A stretch of 53,101 nt of DNA from Salinivirgaceae bacterium (lineage in GTDB: Bacteria > Bacteroidota > Bacteroidia > Bacteroidales > SZUA-534). Each line of letters starts with the position of its first letter. Position 1 is the stretch's first letter. The stretch lies in contig JAEINW010000011.1 of assembly GCA_016342715.1 (NCBI GenBank), positions 1 to 53,101 on the forward strand, in the 5' to 3' direction. Shown piece after piece: positions 16,814-25,036 of this stretch. The notes under the pieces are model-generated. The model was not told where the DNA came from and did no database searches. It was given only the letters and a program-made list of their open reading frames with translations. The position numbers and the translations under genes were made by a program.

Positions 16814-16940
16814 CATTTGCACATATAATAAGCCCATATAATTGCTGCGTCTGTACATATGAACTTATCAGCCTCTATAAACGTTTATTTATGGCACAAA
16901 CAGAAGAATGGAAATAAAGTTTAGAAAGCTTTGATTGCTG

Positions 16941-18920
16941 CTAATTATTCTGCTTACTGGCTTTAAGATGAGCCGCTTTTGTAAAATTTTCTTTTGCTTC
17001 ATCTTCTAAACCAAGTTGCATGCATGAAACTGCTAAATTGTAAAACATTTGATCATCATTTGGATCAATTTTAACAGCACGTTTAAAAACGTTATATGCT
17101 TTTTCAATTTGATGGCTCATTCCATAAGCGGTTCCTAAATCTTTTAATGCCTCAGTCTTATTTGGAGCAATTTTTACAGCTCTTTCAAGATAATGAATAC
17201 CATTGGGTAAATTTCCTAAATAACGCCCCTCAATCACACCTAATCGATAATTCAAAGTGTAATCCATAGAATCCAGCTTCCACAATTCTAAATAATATTG
17301 CAATTGAAGCTTTTTATCTTTTTCTTGCTGCATTACAATGTCAAAATTCTTTCGGGCATTTTCGTGTGTTGGATTTCTTCTTAGTACGTTTAAATAACAT
17401 TTAGCTGATTCAAGGGCTTCCTTTTTACTATCATAAAGTACATTTCCAAGCAAAACCCATGCATCGGTGTAGGTTGGATGAATCTGAACCGCTTTTCGTA
17501 AATAGTATTCCGATAATTGATAATACTCTTTTTGTAAGTTTTGGGCTTTGGTTATTTTTCCTTCTTCCCAAAGTTTTCCTCCTGCTGAACAATTACTTTT
17601 TGCACTGTTTACAGATGTTTTAACGTCGGTTGTGAATAATGTAAAATCATTCTTCCACGCCATATTTCTAGCAATGGTTTTCGTTGGGTAAAAAATCAAC
17701 ATATAAAGTCCTACAATAAGTACTATAGGTTTTAACTTCTCTCGTTTTTCAATAATCAAAAAACCTAAATAAACAATGCCTAAGCACCAAAATACGGAGG
17801 CGACAAAAACAAACCTTTCATTCATGAAAGTACCCACCGAAAAAAACAGATTTGACATTAAAACAAATGAAGCTGCAAAACCTATAATTGAAAAACTAAT
17901 AACACTTCTTCCTCTTCTTAATCCAGAGATAAACGATATGAATAACATAAGTACTAAACCTACTGAAAGCCAAACAAATTCGTTAGAAAAATCGACAACT
18001 GGAATATGAAATGGATAATAGTCGAAAGTTAAAGGATGTGGAAAAATTAATAACTTGAAGTAGATAAGCAAGGTGAAAAGTATGGTAGCATATTTTTCAT
18101 TTCCTTCCAATCCTAAAAAAGGATTATTCATTAGTTCAGAACTAGGGGTTGCATTAAAACCACCAAGAACACTATTTCGGATAATCAAAAAAACTAGCGT
18201 GGGTAAAATCAATACTCCTAAGGAGTATGCAATGTGTTTAAAATTTGACTTATTAAAATACCACAAAGCTGCTGGAATAATAAAAACAAAGGCTATGGCA
18301 TTTTCTTTTGATAATAAGGCAACAAAAAATGAAATAAGCACAACACAAAAATTGATAATTTTATTTGATAAAGGCTTAATTATAAAATAGAAAGCTACTA
18401 AGGAAAATAGTAAACTTAAAATTTCATCGCGTCCTTTTATATTTGCGACTACCTCAGTATGAATAGGATGAATTAAAAACAATAATACGGCTATACATGC
18501 AATAATTTTTGCCTTGTCAAATTCAAGTTTTTGCTTTAAGAGCGTAAATAAAATTTGAAACAATATCCAACAAAGCAAAGCATATAGAATGATATTTATA
18601 AAATGACTGATAAATGGATTCAATCCAAAAAATTCATATTCAATGGCAAATGTTGCCATCGATAAAGGTCGGTATCTTCCTCCGGCAACCAATTCTTTTT
18701 GTCTTCCAAAAAAACCTGTAAACGATTCGCTTGTAAAAATATCAGTAATACCTGAAATGCCTTTTTTTGTGAACTCATTTTTAGTGATTACAATGGAATC
18801 ATCCAAGGCATAATCGTTAACCAGTGTATTTCCATAAATAATAAAAGACAGAAGAAAGAAAACCAGCAAGGCTTGTTTATTTGAAATTCTTTTTAGTATG
18901 GAGGGAAGTTTTTTTAGCAT
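16941..18920 (-). CDS. TMTC-like multi-pass membrane protein with C-terminal TPRs (putative GT-C glycosyltransferase)
   Basis: The first 400 or so residues form about ten membrane helices. An early loop carries YALDDSIVIT, the acidic pair that GT-C mannosyltransferases use, and RYRPLSM further on. The C-terminal third is a soluble TPR array (AWVLLGNVLYDSKKEALE, YNVFKRAVKIDPNDDQMFYN). This order matches the TMTC/PMT-like family, whose eukaryotic members O-mannosylate proteins. Bacterial homologues are largely uncharacterised, though Bacteroidota do O-glycosylate many exported proteins. The gene starts at ATG 18920, 12 bp after the stop of the triple-FKBP gene, so it probably belongs to that operon. 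A role in modifying proteins handled by the FKBPs is a guess. Confidence 0.75.
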   Translation of the reverse strand: MLKKLPSILKRISNKQALLVFFLLSFIIYGNTLVNDYALDDSIVITKNEFTKKGISGITDIFTSESFTGFFGRQKELVAGGRYRPLSMATFAIEYEFFGLNPFISHFINIILYALLCWILFQILFTLLKQKLEFDKAKIIACIAVLLFLIHPIHTEVVANIKGRDEILSLLFSLVAFYFIIKPLSNKIINFCVVLISFFVALLSKENAIAFVFIIPAALWYFNKSNFKHIAYSLGVLILPTLVFLIIRNSVLGGFNATPSSELMNNPFLGLEGNEKYATILFTLLIYFKLLIFPHPLTFDYYPFHIPVVDFSNEFVWLSVGLVLMLFISFISGLRRGRSVISFSIIGFAASFVLMSNLFFSVGTFMNERFVFVASVFWCLGIVYLGFLIIEKREKLKPIVLIVGLYMLIFYPTKTIARNMAWKNDFTLFTTDVKTSVNSAKSNCSAGGKLWEEGKITKAQNLQKEYYQLSEYYLRKAVQIHPTYTDAWVLLGNVLYDSKKEALESAKCYLNVLRRNPTHENARKNFDIVMQQEKDKKLQLQYYLELWKLDSMDYTLNYRLGVIEGRYLGNLPNGIHYLERAVKIAPNKTEALKDLGTAYGMSHQIEKAYNVFKRAVKIDPNDDQMFYNLAVSCMQLGLEDEAKENFTKAAHLKASKQNN

Positions 18921-18932
18921 AAAAACAAACCT

Positions 18933-20111
18933 TTATTTAAGTACTTCAAGAACTTCAATATCAAAAATCAGATCGGTATTTGGAGCAATTTGTGGAGGAG
19001 CTCCTTCTTCGCCATAAGCTAAATGTGATGGTATTATTAATTGGAACTTTGATCCTTTCCGCATTAATTGTAAGGCTTCTTCCCAACCATCAATTACAGC
19101 GCCGGCTCCCACAGGAATTTGAATGGGTTCGAATCGTTTAACTGAAGAATCAAACAACTCACCGTTGGTAAAATATCCCGAATAGTTTACAAAAACCACA
19201 TTTTCAGGTTCAATTAAGTCTCCTTGTCCTTCTTCAAAAATCACATACTTGAGACCTGATGTTGTTTCAATAATTTGTTTTTCTGAGATATCCCATTTTT
19301 CAACTATTGGTGGAGGAACTAAATCAAGCATTTCAACATCAAGGGTAATAGTTGTATTAGGTGGAATGCTATTTCCAAAACCGGCTTTTCCATAGGCAAT
19401 TTTTGGGGGTATAATAAATCTATATTTACTTCCCTTTTTCATATACGCCAACCCAATATCCCAACCCTCAAAAATCTGCTTAATTCCAACTGTAATTCTT
19501 ACCGGATCACCATTTTTGTACGATGAGTCAAATATAGTTCCATCGGGCAAATAGCCAGTAAAATGAACATAAGCATTATCACCCAGTTGAGCCAATAGGC
19601 CTGAACCTTCTTGAACCACATAATATTGCAATTTTTTATTTCCAGTTTGGGCTTTTAATCCCTCAATATTGAAAGGCTTTACATTGTAGCCTTTGTTTAC
19701 TTGCACCAAGGCTATTTCAAAAATCAAGGTTGAATTGGCAGGAATATTTTTATATCTTTTATCGCCATAAGCCAAATCAGGAGGAACAATTAGTGTAATT
19801 TCGCCACCTGGTTTTATTTTTTTTAATCCCTCTTCCCAACCTTTAATTACCTGCCCTAATCCTAAAGTTATATCAAGAGGCTCCTCATTTAAAGTGCTTG
19901 CGAAAACTGAATCATTAGTAAATTTCCCAACATAATGCAACCAAAGCTTATCTCCCAATTTTGGATACTCACCTTTGCCTTCGCTACTAATTTTATATTT
20001 TAAACCCGATTGTGTAGTAGAAAAATTATCTGAAATATGTTGACATGAAGCAAATTGAAGAGCAACAAAAAGAAAAATTGCAACTAAGGTTTCAAATTTA
20101 AGGCTTCTCAT
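18933..20111 (-). CDS. Triple-domain FKBP-type peptidyl-prolyl isomerase lipoprotein
   Basis: The protein has a lipoprotein signal (lipobox FASC) and three consecutive FKBP domains of about 110 residues. Each carries the family pattern of a gated active site: LGQVIKGWEEGL with LAYGDKRY, IKQIFEGWDIGL with IAYGKAGF, and AGAVIDGWEEAL with LAYGEEG. All three keep the core Trp and the YG motif, so all may be active. FKBPs catalyse cis-trans isomerisation at proline and act as chaperones. The ORF-track start (20144) is a TTG that would overlap the upstream gene by 29 bp. I choose ATG 20111, which gives a clean signal peptide and a 4-bp gap. It is the fourth FKBP gene of the operon and precedes the TMTC-like gene. 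Confidence 0.92.
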   Translation of the reverse strand: MRSLKFETLVAIFLFVALQFASCQHISDNFSTTQSGLKYKISSEGKGEYPKLGDKLWLHYVGKFTNDSVFASTLNEEPLDITLGLGQVIKGWEEGLKKIKPGGEITLIVPPDLAYGDKRYKNIPANSTLIFEIALVQVNKGYNVKPFNIEGLKAQTGNKKLQYYVVQEGSGLLAQLGDNAYVHFTGYLPDGTIFDSSYKNGDPVRITVGIKQIFEGWDIGLAYMKKGSKYRFIIPPKIAYGKAGFGNSIPPNTTITLDVEMLDLVPPPIVEKWDISEKQIIETTSGLKYVIFEEGQGDLIEPENVVFVNYSGYFTNGELFDSSVKRFEPIQIPVGAGAVIDGWEEALQLMRKGSKFQLIIPSHLAYGEEGAPPQIAPNTDLIFDIEVLEVLK

Positions 20112-20115
20112 TTTA

Positions 20116-20958
20116 CTATTCAGTTTCAAGCAATTCAATTTCAAATATTAAGGTTGTATATGGTGGTATGGGGCCATTTTGAACACCACCGTAAGCTAAA
20201 TGTGATGGAATTACCAATTTATATTTACCTCCCACATTCATATATGATAGACCTTCGTCCCATCCTTGAATGACTTCTCCCAATCCATATCTAAAAATAT
20301 ACGGTTTCTCTCTTTCATACGACGAATCGAATATATTCCCATCGATGAAATAACCCATATAATGTACACTTACTTTTTTTCCAGGTTCGGGTTTTTTGCC
20401 AGTTCCTTTTCGCAACTCAAGCACATACATTCCACTTGTGGTTGGCTCAATGGTAATATTTGTTTTTTCCAGAAACTCATTAAGCATTCTTTCTTCATAC
20501 TTTTCTCCAGAAATATAATGCGTTTGTCTTTCTGTTTTAAAGTCTTCATACGACTTAATATCAACCAGCTTTATATAAAAGGTTAACATTGCATCTGAAT
20601 TAAATCGTTCTGGTAAAGACTCTTTTCGCGATTTTGTATAATAGCTCTTGGCTTTTATTAAAAAAATAGCACTATCACCCTTGTGCATCATCGCTAATGC
20701 ATCCTCAATACTTCCTCCTTCGTGCGATGGCTTTTTAAGCTGCGTGCGAAACAAGTCTGATTCTTCAATTACATTTCCTGAAGCATCGGTATATTTAAAT
20801 TTAATGGAAAGCACATCTCCTTCTATCGGTTTTTGATTATCGGTATTTTCAATAATAAATTTAAAACTCAAGCCCGAGTCATCGATTTTAAACTTTGAAC
20901 CACAACTCACACATATCGAAAAACAAAAAACGGCAATTAATAAATTAAAAATCTTCAT
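20116..20958 (-). CDS. FKBP-type peptidyl-prolyl isomerase lipoprotein with degenerate N-terminal FKBP domain
   Basis: A lipoprotein signal (MKIFNLLIAVFCFSICVSC) leads into two FKBP-like modules. The first (about 30-140) keeps the fold signature (GDVLSIKFKYTDASG, then IEDALAMMHKGDSAIFLI) but lacks the usual active-site Trp and YG motif, so it is probably structural. The second (about 165-280) is a standard FKBP with FDSSYEREKP, LGEVIQGWDEGL and LAYGG. The track start at 20967 is GTG; the ATG at 20958 gives the better signal peptide. It is third in the FKBP series and 4 bp before the triple-domain gene. Likely periplasmic folding factor. Confidence 0.9.
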   Translation of the reverse strand: MKIFNLLIAVFCFSICVSCGSKFKIDDSGLSFKFIIENTDNQKPIEGDVLSIKFKYTDASGNVIEESDLFRTQLKKPSHEGGSIEDALAMMHKGDSAIFLIKAKSYYTKSRKESLPERFNSDAMLTFYIKLVDIKSYEDFKTERQTHYISGEKYEERMLNEFLEKTNITIEPTTSGMYVLELRKGTGKKPEPGKKVSVHYMGYFIDGNIFDSSYEREKPYIFRYGLGEVIQGWDEGLSYMNVGGKYKLVIPSHLAYGGVQNGPIPPYTTLIFEIELLETE

Positions 20959-21032
20959 TTTAAACACACTATTTACTATATAATTATTGAATCAAAAAAT
21001 ATCTACTAATTTAAAATGCTTGGAAAGCAACC

Positions 21033-21932
21033 TTATTCCTCCTCTTCAAAAACTCGAGCTTCAGCTTTGAGTAATTCAAGTTCATAAATAACCGATGTAA
21101 AGGGTGGAATTATACCAGTTGATGAACCTTTATCGCCCCATGCAAGATCAGAAGGAAGGATAATAATAGCCTTTTCACCTTCACGCATTTTTCCAATGGC
21201 ATCTTCTAATCCAGGTATTACCTGCATTTCGGTTCCGTAAACAAATTCAAAAGGTTGGTTTCGTTTATTGGTTGAATCAAAGAATTTTCCATTTAGAAAT
21301 TTACCTTCGTAATTTACAGTGACAATGTCACCTAATTCAACAGGCTTACCGGTTCCTTCGTGAGTTGAAATAAAATACATACCCGATTCTGAAGGCTCCA
21401 CATCAATTTTTTCCTCTTGAATAAATCTACTTAAAACTAATTTTTCATATTCACCAAAATCTTCAATCCATTTTAAAAATTCTGCTTTATCTTTAGCATA
21501 CTGACTTTCTGTTCTAATTTCATCCATTCGGATTTCTATTTTCAAGGGATCACCATGTTTAATAAAACGAGGAATATTTGCTTGTAAGGTTTTTTCAAAA
21601 AAGTCTTTTGTATCTATTATAAATGACGCACTGTCACCTTCACTTAACATTAAAAAGCACTCATCAATCGATCCATTAAAATCAGGATTTGTTAGTTGAA
21701 AAGTTCTATTTCCAGCAAAAAATATGCTATCGGAAACGGTGATGTATTTTACATCAACGGTTACATAATCGGAGGGTGCTGGCGGCTTTATGTTTTCTCC
21801 AATTTTTTGTAATTTAAAATAAATTCCAGTTTTTGTTTTAGAGTACCCTGGATGTCTTTCAAAAAGTCCGCAAGAACTAAAGATCACCATACTCAAAATT
21901 ATCAAAAAAATGTTCTTCATATTTTGAGGCAT
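21033..21932 (-). CDS. FKBP-type peptidyl-prolyl isomerase lipoprotein, two FKBP-like domains
   Basis: The N-terminus is a lipoprotein signal ending in FSSCGLF. A degenerate FKBP-like module follows (DYVTVDVKYITVSDS, then GSIDECFLMLSEGDSASFII). The second module is a standard FKBP (FDSTNKRNQPFEFVYG, MQVIPGLEDAIGKM, LAWGDKG), but Leu replaces the core Trp of the VIxGW motif and AWG replaces AYG, so activity may be reduced. The acidic tail (RVFEEEE) is distinctive. Two ATGs are possible, 21932 and 21920; the later one (MKNIFLIIL) is a cleaner signal peptide, but the first directly abuts the upstream stop. It is second in the FKBP series, and 74 bp separate it from the next gene. Confidence 0.88.
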   Translation of the reverse strand: MPQNMKNIFLIILSMVIFSSCGLFERHPGYSKTKTGIYFKLQKIGENIKPPAPSDYVTVDVKYITVSDSIFFAGNRTFQLTNPDFNGSIDECFLMLSEGDSASFIIDTKDFFEKTLQANIPRFIKHGDPLKIEIRMDEIRTESQYAKDKAEFLKWIEDFGEYEKLVLSRFIQEEKIDVEPSESGMYFISTHEGTGKPVELGDIVTVNYEGKFLNGKFFDSTNKRNQPFEFVYGTEMQVIPGLEDAIGKMREGEKAIIILPSDLAWGDKGSSTGIIPPFTSVIYELELLKAEARVFEEEE

Positions 21933-22487
21933 TTAATAGTTGGTTAATTTAATCAATTCTGTTTGATAAACAATAATTGAACGTGGAGGAATTTTATTGT
22001 TATCGCCCAATAAGCCATGTGCCAAATGTGGTGGCATTATAAATCTTCCTTTGTCACCAACGCCCATTAATAATATTGCTTCTTCTAAGCCTGATTCAAC
22101 ACCACCTTGTCCAACTTTGAATTTCATAACTCCTAAGCTATCTGATGTATAACAAAGTGTGCCATCTAATAAATTAATTTGATATTTTAAATGAGCAATT
22201 TTCTTTTCTTTAGTTTTTTCGCCATCTTTTTTATCATAAATCTGGTACCACATGCCTGTTTCAGAAACTTTCATATCCCAATTCCGTCGTTTAACATAGC
22301 TTTCTATTCTATCTTGATCAAGATCGACCAAACCTTTATTTGCCTGTAATAAATTCTCTTTGTACTGCTTAGGCGTTGCGGTATTTCTATTATTCTTGTT
22401 TTGCGAACAAGCAATAGTTACAATTAGCGAAAACAGAATAATTGGAATTAAAATATTACGATTTATTTTGCTTAAGAAATTTCTCAT
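21933..22487 (-). CDS. GldI-like FKBP lipoprotein
   Basis: This is a single-domain FKBP lipoprotein of about 184 aa. The signal ends at IACSQ. A helical stretch (LLQANKGLVDLDQDRIESYV) and the segment SETGMWYQIYDKKDG precede the FKBP core, an arrangement seen in gliding-motility lipoprotein GldI. The core is altered: VESGLEEAILLM lacks the Trp, and LAHGLLGD replaces the usual AYG. Adjacency to nrnA also matches gldI loci as I recall them from flavobacteria. GldI is required for gliding and T9SS function there, but the same role here is inferred. The track start (22508) is TTG; the ATG at 22487 is preferred and still overlaps the nrnA end by 32 bp, indicating tight coupling. Confidence 0.8.
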   Translation of the reverse strand: MRNFLSKINRNILIPIILFSLIVTIACSQNKNNRNTATPKQYKENLLQANKGLVDLDQDRIESYVKRRNWDMKVSETGMWYQIYDKKDGEKTKEKKIAHLKYQINLLDGTLCYTSDSLGVMKFKVGQGGVESGLEEAILLMGVGDKGRFIMPPHLAHGLLGDNNKIPPRSIIVYQTELIKLTNY

Positions 22488-23490
22488 ATTTTGGCAGAAT
22501 TTCTTCAAATTTATTAATTGTTTCTGACAATCCTAATTTACTTTCGCCTCCAGCTGCATTTATGTGGCCTCCTCCATTAAAATTTTCCTTCGATACTATA
22601 TTTGCTGGAAAACTACCTTTCGATCGGAAAGAACATTTGGTAACTCCCTCTTTTTCAATAAATATGGCTGAAAAAACAACATTGTGAATGGATAAGGGGT
22701 AATTTACAAAACCTTCGGTATCACCAGGTTGAAAGTTGTAGTTTTCTAAATCTTTTTTTGAAAGAAAAATATAAGCAGCCTGATATTCTGGAAGTACACG
22801 CAAATTTGTATTAATTGCATGGCCAAGTAATCGCAAGCGCGATTCAGAATAATTATTGTAAATCTTATCAGTAATATAATCTTTATCAATTTCTCTTTTA
22901 AGTAAATTGCTAACAATTCCAAAGGTAATGGGGTTTGAAGAATTGTAGCTAAATGAGCCAGTGTCGGTCATAATTCCCACAAACAAACATTCGGCGATAG
23001 TTTTATTAATGTCTTCAAGCGAAAAAACCGATTCAATAAATTCATAAACCATTTCAGCGGTTGAACTTGCTGAAGTACGGCTGTATATTAATTCAGCTAT
23101 TTCTTCAGGATTTGGATGATGGTCGATTAAAATTTTTGCTGCCTTAGAATTTATAATTTTATCACCCATATCGGACAAACGACTACGGTGATTAAAATCA
23201 AGCATTAAAAACAAATCGGCTTGATCTAAAATCTCAAGGCCTTTTTCCTTATTTAATTCAAAATTTAATATTTCGGCATAAGCATTCATCCAATTTAAAT
23301 AAACCGGAAGCTGATTGGGGACAACAAAGACCACATTTTTATTTTTATTTTTTAGCAAATGATACAATGCCAACCCTGATCCAATGGCATCGCCATCGGG
23401 GTTTTTATGTGATACTATTACAATATTTTTTGCTTGAGAAATATCTTGTTGTGCTTTTTCAACAAACTTTACATCTAATTTTTCCAACAC
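22456..23490 (-). CDS. nrnA: DHH-family phosphoesterase, NrnA-like oligoribonuclease/pAp phosphatase
   Basis: NrnA degrades 2-5 nt RNA oligomers and 3'-phosphoadenosine 5'-phosphate. The 344-aa protein has the DHH motif set: SHKNPDGDAIGSGLAL (motif I), an Asp in MLDFNHRSRL (motif II), LIDHHPNPE (the DHH itself) and a later TDTGSF. The DHHA1 substrate-binding domain ends in GGGHINAAGG. Length and order fit the NrnA/YtqI family. The start is GTG at 23490, because the frame upstream closes without an ATG. A TATATTTG element lies 39 nt upstream. The gene appears to lead the FKBP operon, overlapping the GldI-like gene. Confidence 0.92.
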   Translation of the reverse strand: MLEKLDVKFVEKAQQDISQAKNIVIVSHKNPDGDAIGSGLALYHLLKNKNKNVVFVVPNQLPVYLNWMNAYAEILNFELNKEKGLEILDQADLFLMLDFNHRSRLSDMGDKIINSKAAKILIDHHPNPEEIAELIYSRTSASSTAEMVYEFIESVFSLEDINKTIAECLFVGIMTDTGSFSYNSSNPITFGIVSNLLKREIDKDYITDKIYNNYSESRLRLLGHAINTNLRVLPEYQAAYIFLSKKDLENYNFQPGDTEGFVNYPLSIHNVVFSAIFIEKEGVTKCSFRSKGSFPANIVSKENFNGGGHINAAGGESKLGLSETINKFEEILPKYEKFLKQNKS

Positions 23491-23528
23491 CTTATGAATT
23501 TAATTGCTTGCATTTATTATAAACTTCG

Positions 23529-23536
23529 CAAATATA
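23529..23536 (-). promoter_or_regulatory. Candidate -7 element for the nrnA-FKBP operon
   Basis: The minus strand reads TATATTTG followed by CG, a perfect TAnnTTTG box, 39 nt before the GTG start of nrnA. No TTTG is visible at the -33 position. Confidence 0.45.
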
Positions 23537-23582
23537 AGGCATATTTAAAATAATTGTTCAGATAAATTGAAAGGATGCGTTA

Positions 23583-23939
23583 TTATTTCAGTGACATTTG
23601 CATACTTACGATGCTATTGATTTGATACAGAAACCATCCGATTAATCCAGAAATTGTAAAATAAAGAAAAACTTGTGCAAAACCAGGATAATAAATATCA
23701 ATACTTGCAATGAATGATGTTTGAAAATACGAAAAAATATATAACAATTTTATGGCTAACAAACTTGCCAAACCAACGAAAATCCACGATCTTCTTAGAT
23801 ATTTTTTCGCTAATTTATTTTTCACTTCAAGAGCAATAACTTGATTCATTATAACACTAGTTAAATCAAATCTAGAGTTGCCCTTTGAAGCTTTTTGCAA
23901 TAGTTTTTGTAACTCCTGATCTCTTTCTTCCTTTTTCAT
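23583..23939 (-). CDS. Small membrane protein downstream of ECF sigma (possible anti-sigma or regulator)
   Basis: The 118-aa protein has a charged N-terminal cytoplasmic stretch (KKEERDQELQKLLQKASKG) and about 60 residues with two membrane helices (WIFVGLASLLAIKLLYIFSY and VFLYFTISGLIGWFLYQI). It starts 4 bp after the stop of the sigma-factor gene. Position and topology suit an anti-sigma factor or a membrane partner of one, but it lacks a recognisable zinc HxxxCxxC anti-sigma domain. The track begins at GTG 23942; the very next codon is ATG (23939), which I use. I do not recognise the family beyond this. Confidence 0.7.
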   Translation of the reverse strand: MKKEERDQELQKLLQKASKGNSRFDLTSVIMNQVIALEVKNKLAKKYLRRSWIFVGLASLLAIKLLYIFSYFQTSFIASIDIYYPGFAQVFLYFTISGLIGWFLYQINSIVSMQMSLK

Positions 23940-23943
23940 CACT

Positions 23944-24504
23944 TTATATTATTGAAGTTAATTCATGTTTGAGTTCTTTTTGTAATATTCCGTAAAATTG
24001 TTTCCGAGCTCTATGCAAAATAACCTTTACGTGATCGGCAGACAATTCCATAATTTCTTCAATTTCTTTTAATGAAAGTTCTTGCAAATAGAACAATTGT
24101 AGTATGGAAGCTTCTCTTGCAGTCATTGTTTTTAAAGTTTTATCAATATAAAACTGTTGCTCTTTTGCTTGCATAGATTTAATGGATTCATTTACATTTG
24201 AATCTATTACCTCATAAGCAAACTCTTTAGAACGTTCAAATTGTACTTTCTTTTTGCGCAATACTTTTATTCCCTGGTTCACAACAATTCGCATTAACCA
24301 AGTAGAAAAAGTTGAATCACCCCTAAATGTCTCAATTTTTTTATAGGCATTAATAAAAGCGTCTTGTACAACATCATCGGCTAAAGTGCTATCACGAACA
24401 ACACTAAAAGCTACAGAGAATGCTTTACCCTTGTATTTTTCAACAAAATATTCAAAGGCATTAATATCACCCGCTGTAACTTTTTGTATGTAAATTGAAT
24501 CCAT
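23944..24504 (-). CDS. ECF-type RNA polymerase sigma factor
   Basis: A sigma-70 family, ECF-size protein (186 aa). Region 2 is clear: AFEYFVEKYKGKAFSVAFSV, then VVQDAFINAYKKIETFRGDS and FSTWLMRIVVNQGI, which recognise the -10 region. Region 4 ends with LSLKEIEEIMELSADHVKV and LHRARKQFY, the -35-binding helix-turn-helix. The ORF track extends it to a TTG at 24513; the ATG at 24504 is preferred and leaves 9 bp after the DUF6249-like gene. It sits in the middle of a three-gene cassette with small membrane proteins on both sides. The target regulon is not evident. Confidence 0.92.
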   Translation of the reverse strand: MDSIYIQKVTAGDINAFEYFVEKYKGKAFSVAFSVVRDSTLADDVVQDAFINAYKKIETFRGDSTFSTWLMRIVVNQGIKVLRKKKVQFERSKEFAYEVIDSNVNESIKSMQAKEQQFYIDKTLKTMTAREASILQLFYLQELSLKEIEEIMELSADHVKVILHRARKQFYGILQKELKHELTSII

Positions 24505-24513
24505 GAATTTCAA

Positions 24514-24882
24514 TTATTGCATCTTTTTCTTTTCAGCCAATTGATTAGCGTATAATACGCTAAGACCACCAAACAGTAAGATACCAATAAAATAAGCAAC
24601 AACGTCTGGAAATAAATTAAATTTAGTTAAAATGACTGCAAACAACAGACCTATAGAAATGCCTACCATAATCATCCCAAACTTAAAAAACCCTGCTTTT
24701 CGATCTTTTTTCTTGTATATTTCAGAAATATCTACCCCTTTTTCAATTAAGGCCATTCGTTCTTTATTTCTTGCCTTTACATTGTAATAAATAGCTAAAA
24801 CAATAGCCGTAAATAAACCAAGATTGATAATTATTCCTGTTACCATTCCAAAAATTGGAATTAATTGTAAGCTTTCATCCAT
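24514..24882 (-). CDS. DUF6249-like small membrane protein
   Basis: The 122-aa protein has an N-terminal out-facing helix (IFGMVTGIIINLGLFTAIVLAIYY) and a basic cytoplasmic loop (NVKARNKERMALIEKGVDIS). A pair of helices follows (FGMIMVGISIGLLFAVIL and YFIGILLFGGLSVLYA), then a Lys-rich tail. The ERMALIEKG loop is typical of DUF6249-type proteins, often found beside sigma/anti-sigma genes in Bacteroidota. It is first in the cassette and overlaps nothing. Function unknown; a role in sigma signalling is inferred from position only. Confidence 0.75.
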   Translation of the reverse strand: MDESLQLIPIFGMVTGIIINLGLFTAIVLAIYYNVKARNKERMALIEKGVDISEIYKKKDRKAGFFKFGMIMVGISIGLLFAVILTKFNLFPDVVAYFIGILLFGGLSVLYANQLAEKKKMQ

Positions 24883-25001
24883 AATTTTAAAGTTTTAAGT
24901 TTAACATGCGATTTTTATATAGTAGATATTAGAAAACAGAATTAGGTAACAAAAAAATCAAATTTTAATTTATTAAATTGAAACAACAAAACAATTAGGT
25001 A

Positions 25002-25032
25002 ATTGTATTACATTATTGATAAATTAAATTTG
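25002..25032 (+). promoter_or_regulatory. Candidate promoter giving a nearly leaderless nhaA transcript
   Basis: ATTG (25002-25005), exactly 19 nt, then a perfect TAAATTTG (25025-25032). The box ends 4 nt before the nhaA ATG, so transcription would start at or just after the start codon. Either the mRNA is leaderless or a more distal promoter is used. Confidence 0.4.
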
Positions 25033-25036
25033 AATT

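Larger units (their letters stand above)
16121..16940. other. Gene-free, repeat-rich gap upstream of the ATPase-MscS module
   Basis: No credible gene is seen in this 820-bp region. It contains a 278-bp element with 18-bp terminal inverted repeats (16319-16596), a 45-bp dispersed repeat inside it (16476-16520), and a cluster of CTGACA/TGTCAG palindromes (16752-16813). The 71-aa ORF at 16595-16810 starts in the right TIR and runs through the palindromes, so I treat it as chance. Confidence 0.7.

Noticed and set aside
20109-20144. N-terminal extension of the triple-FKBP protein in the ORF track
   Set aside because: The start codon would be TTG, overlapping the upstream gene. ATG 20111 gives a clean lipoprotein signal peptide.
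24505-24513. TTG start for the ECF sigma factor
   Set aside because: An in-frame ATG three codons later (24504) fits the usual N-terminus and leaves a short gap after the preceding gene.
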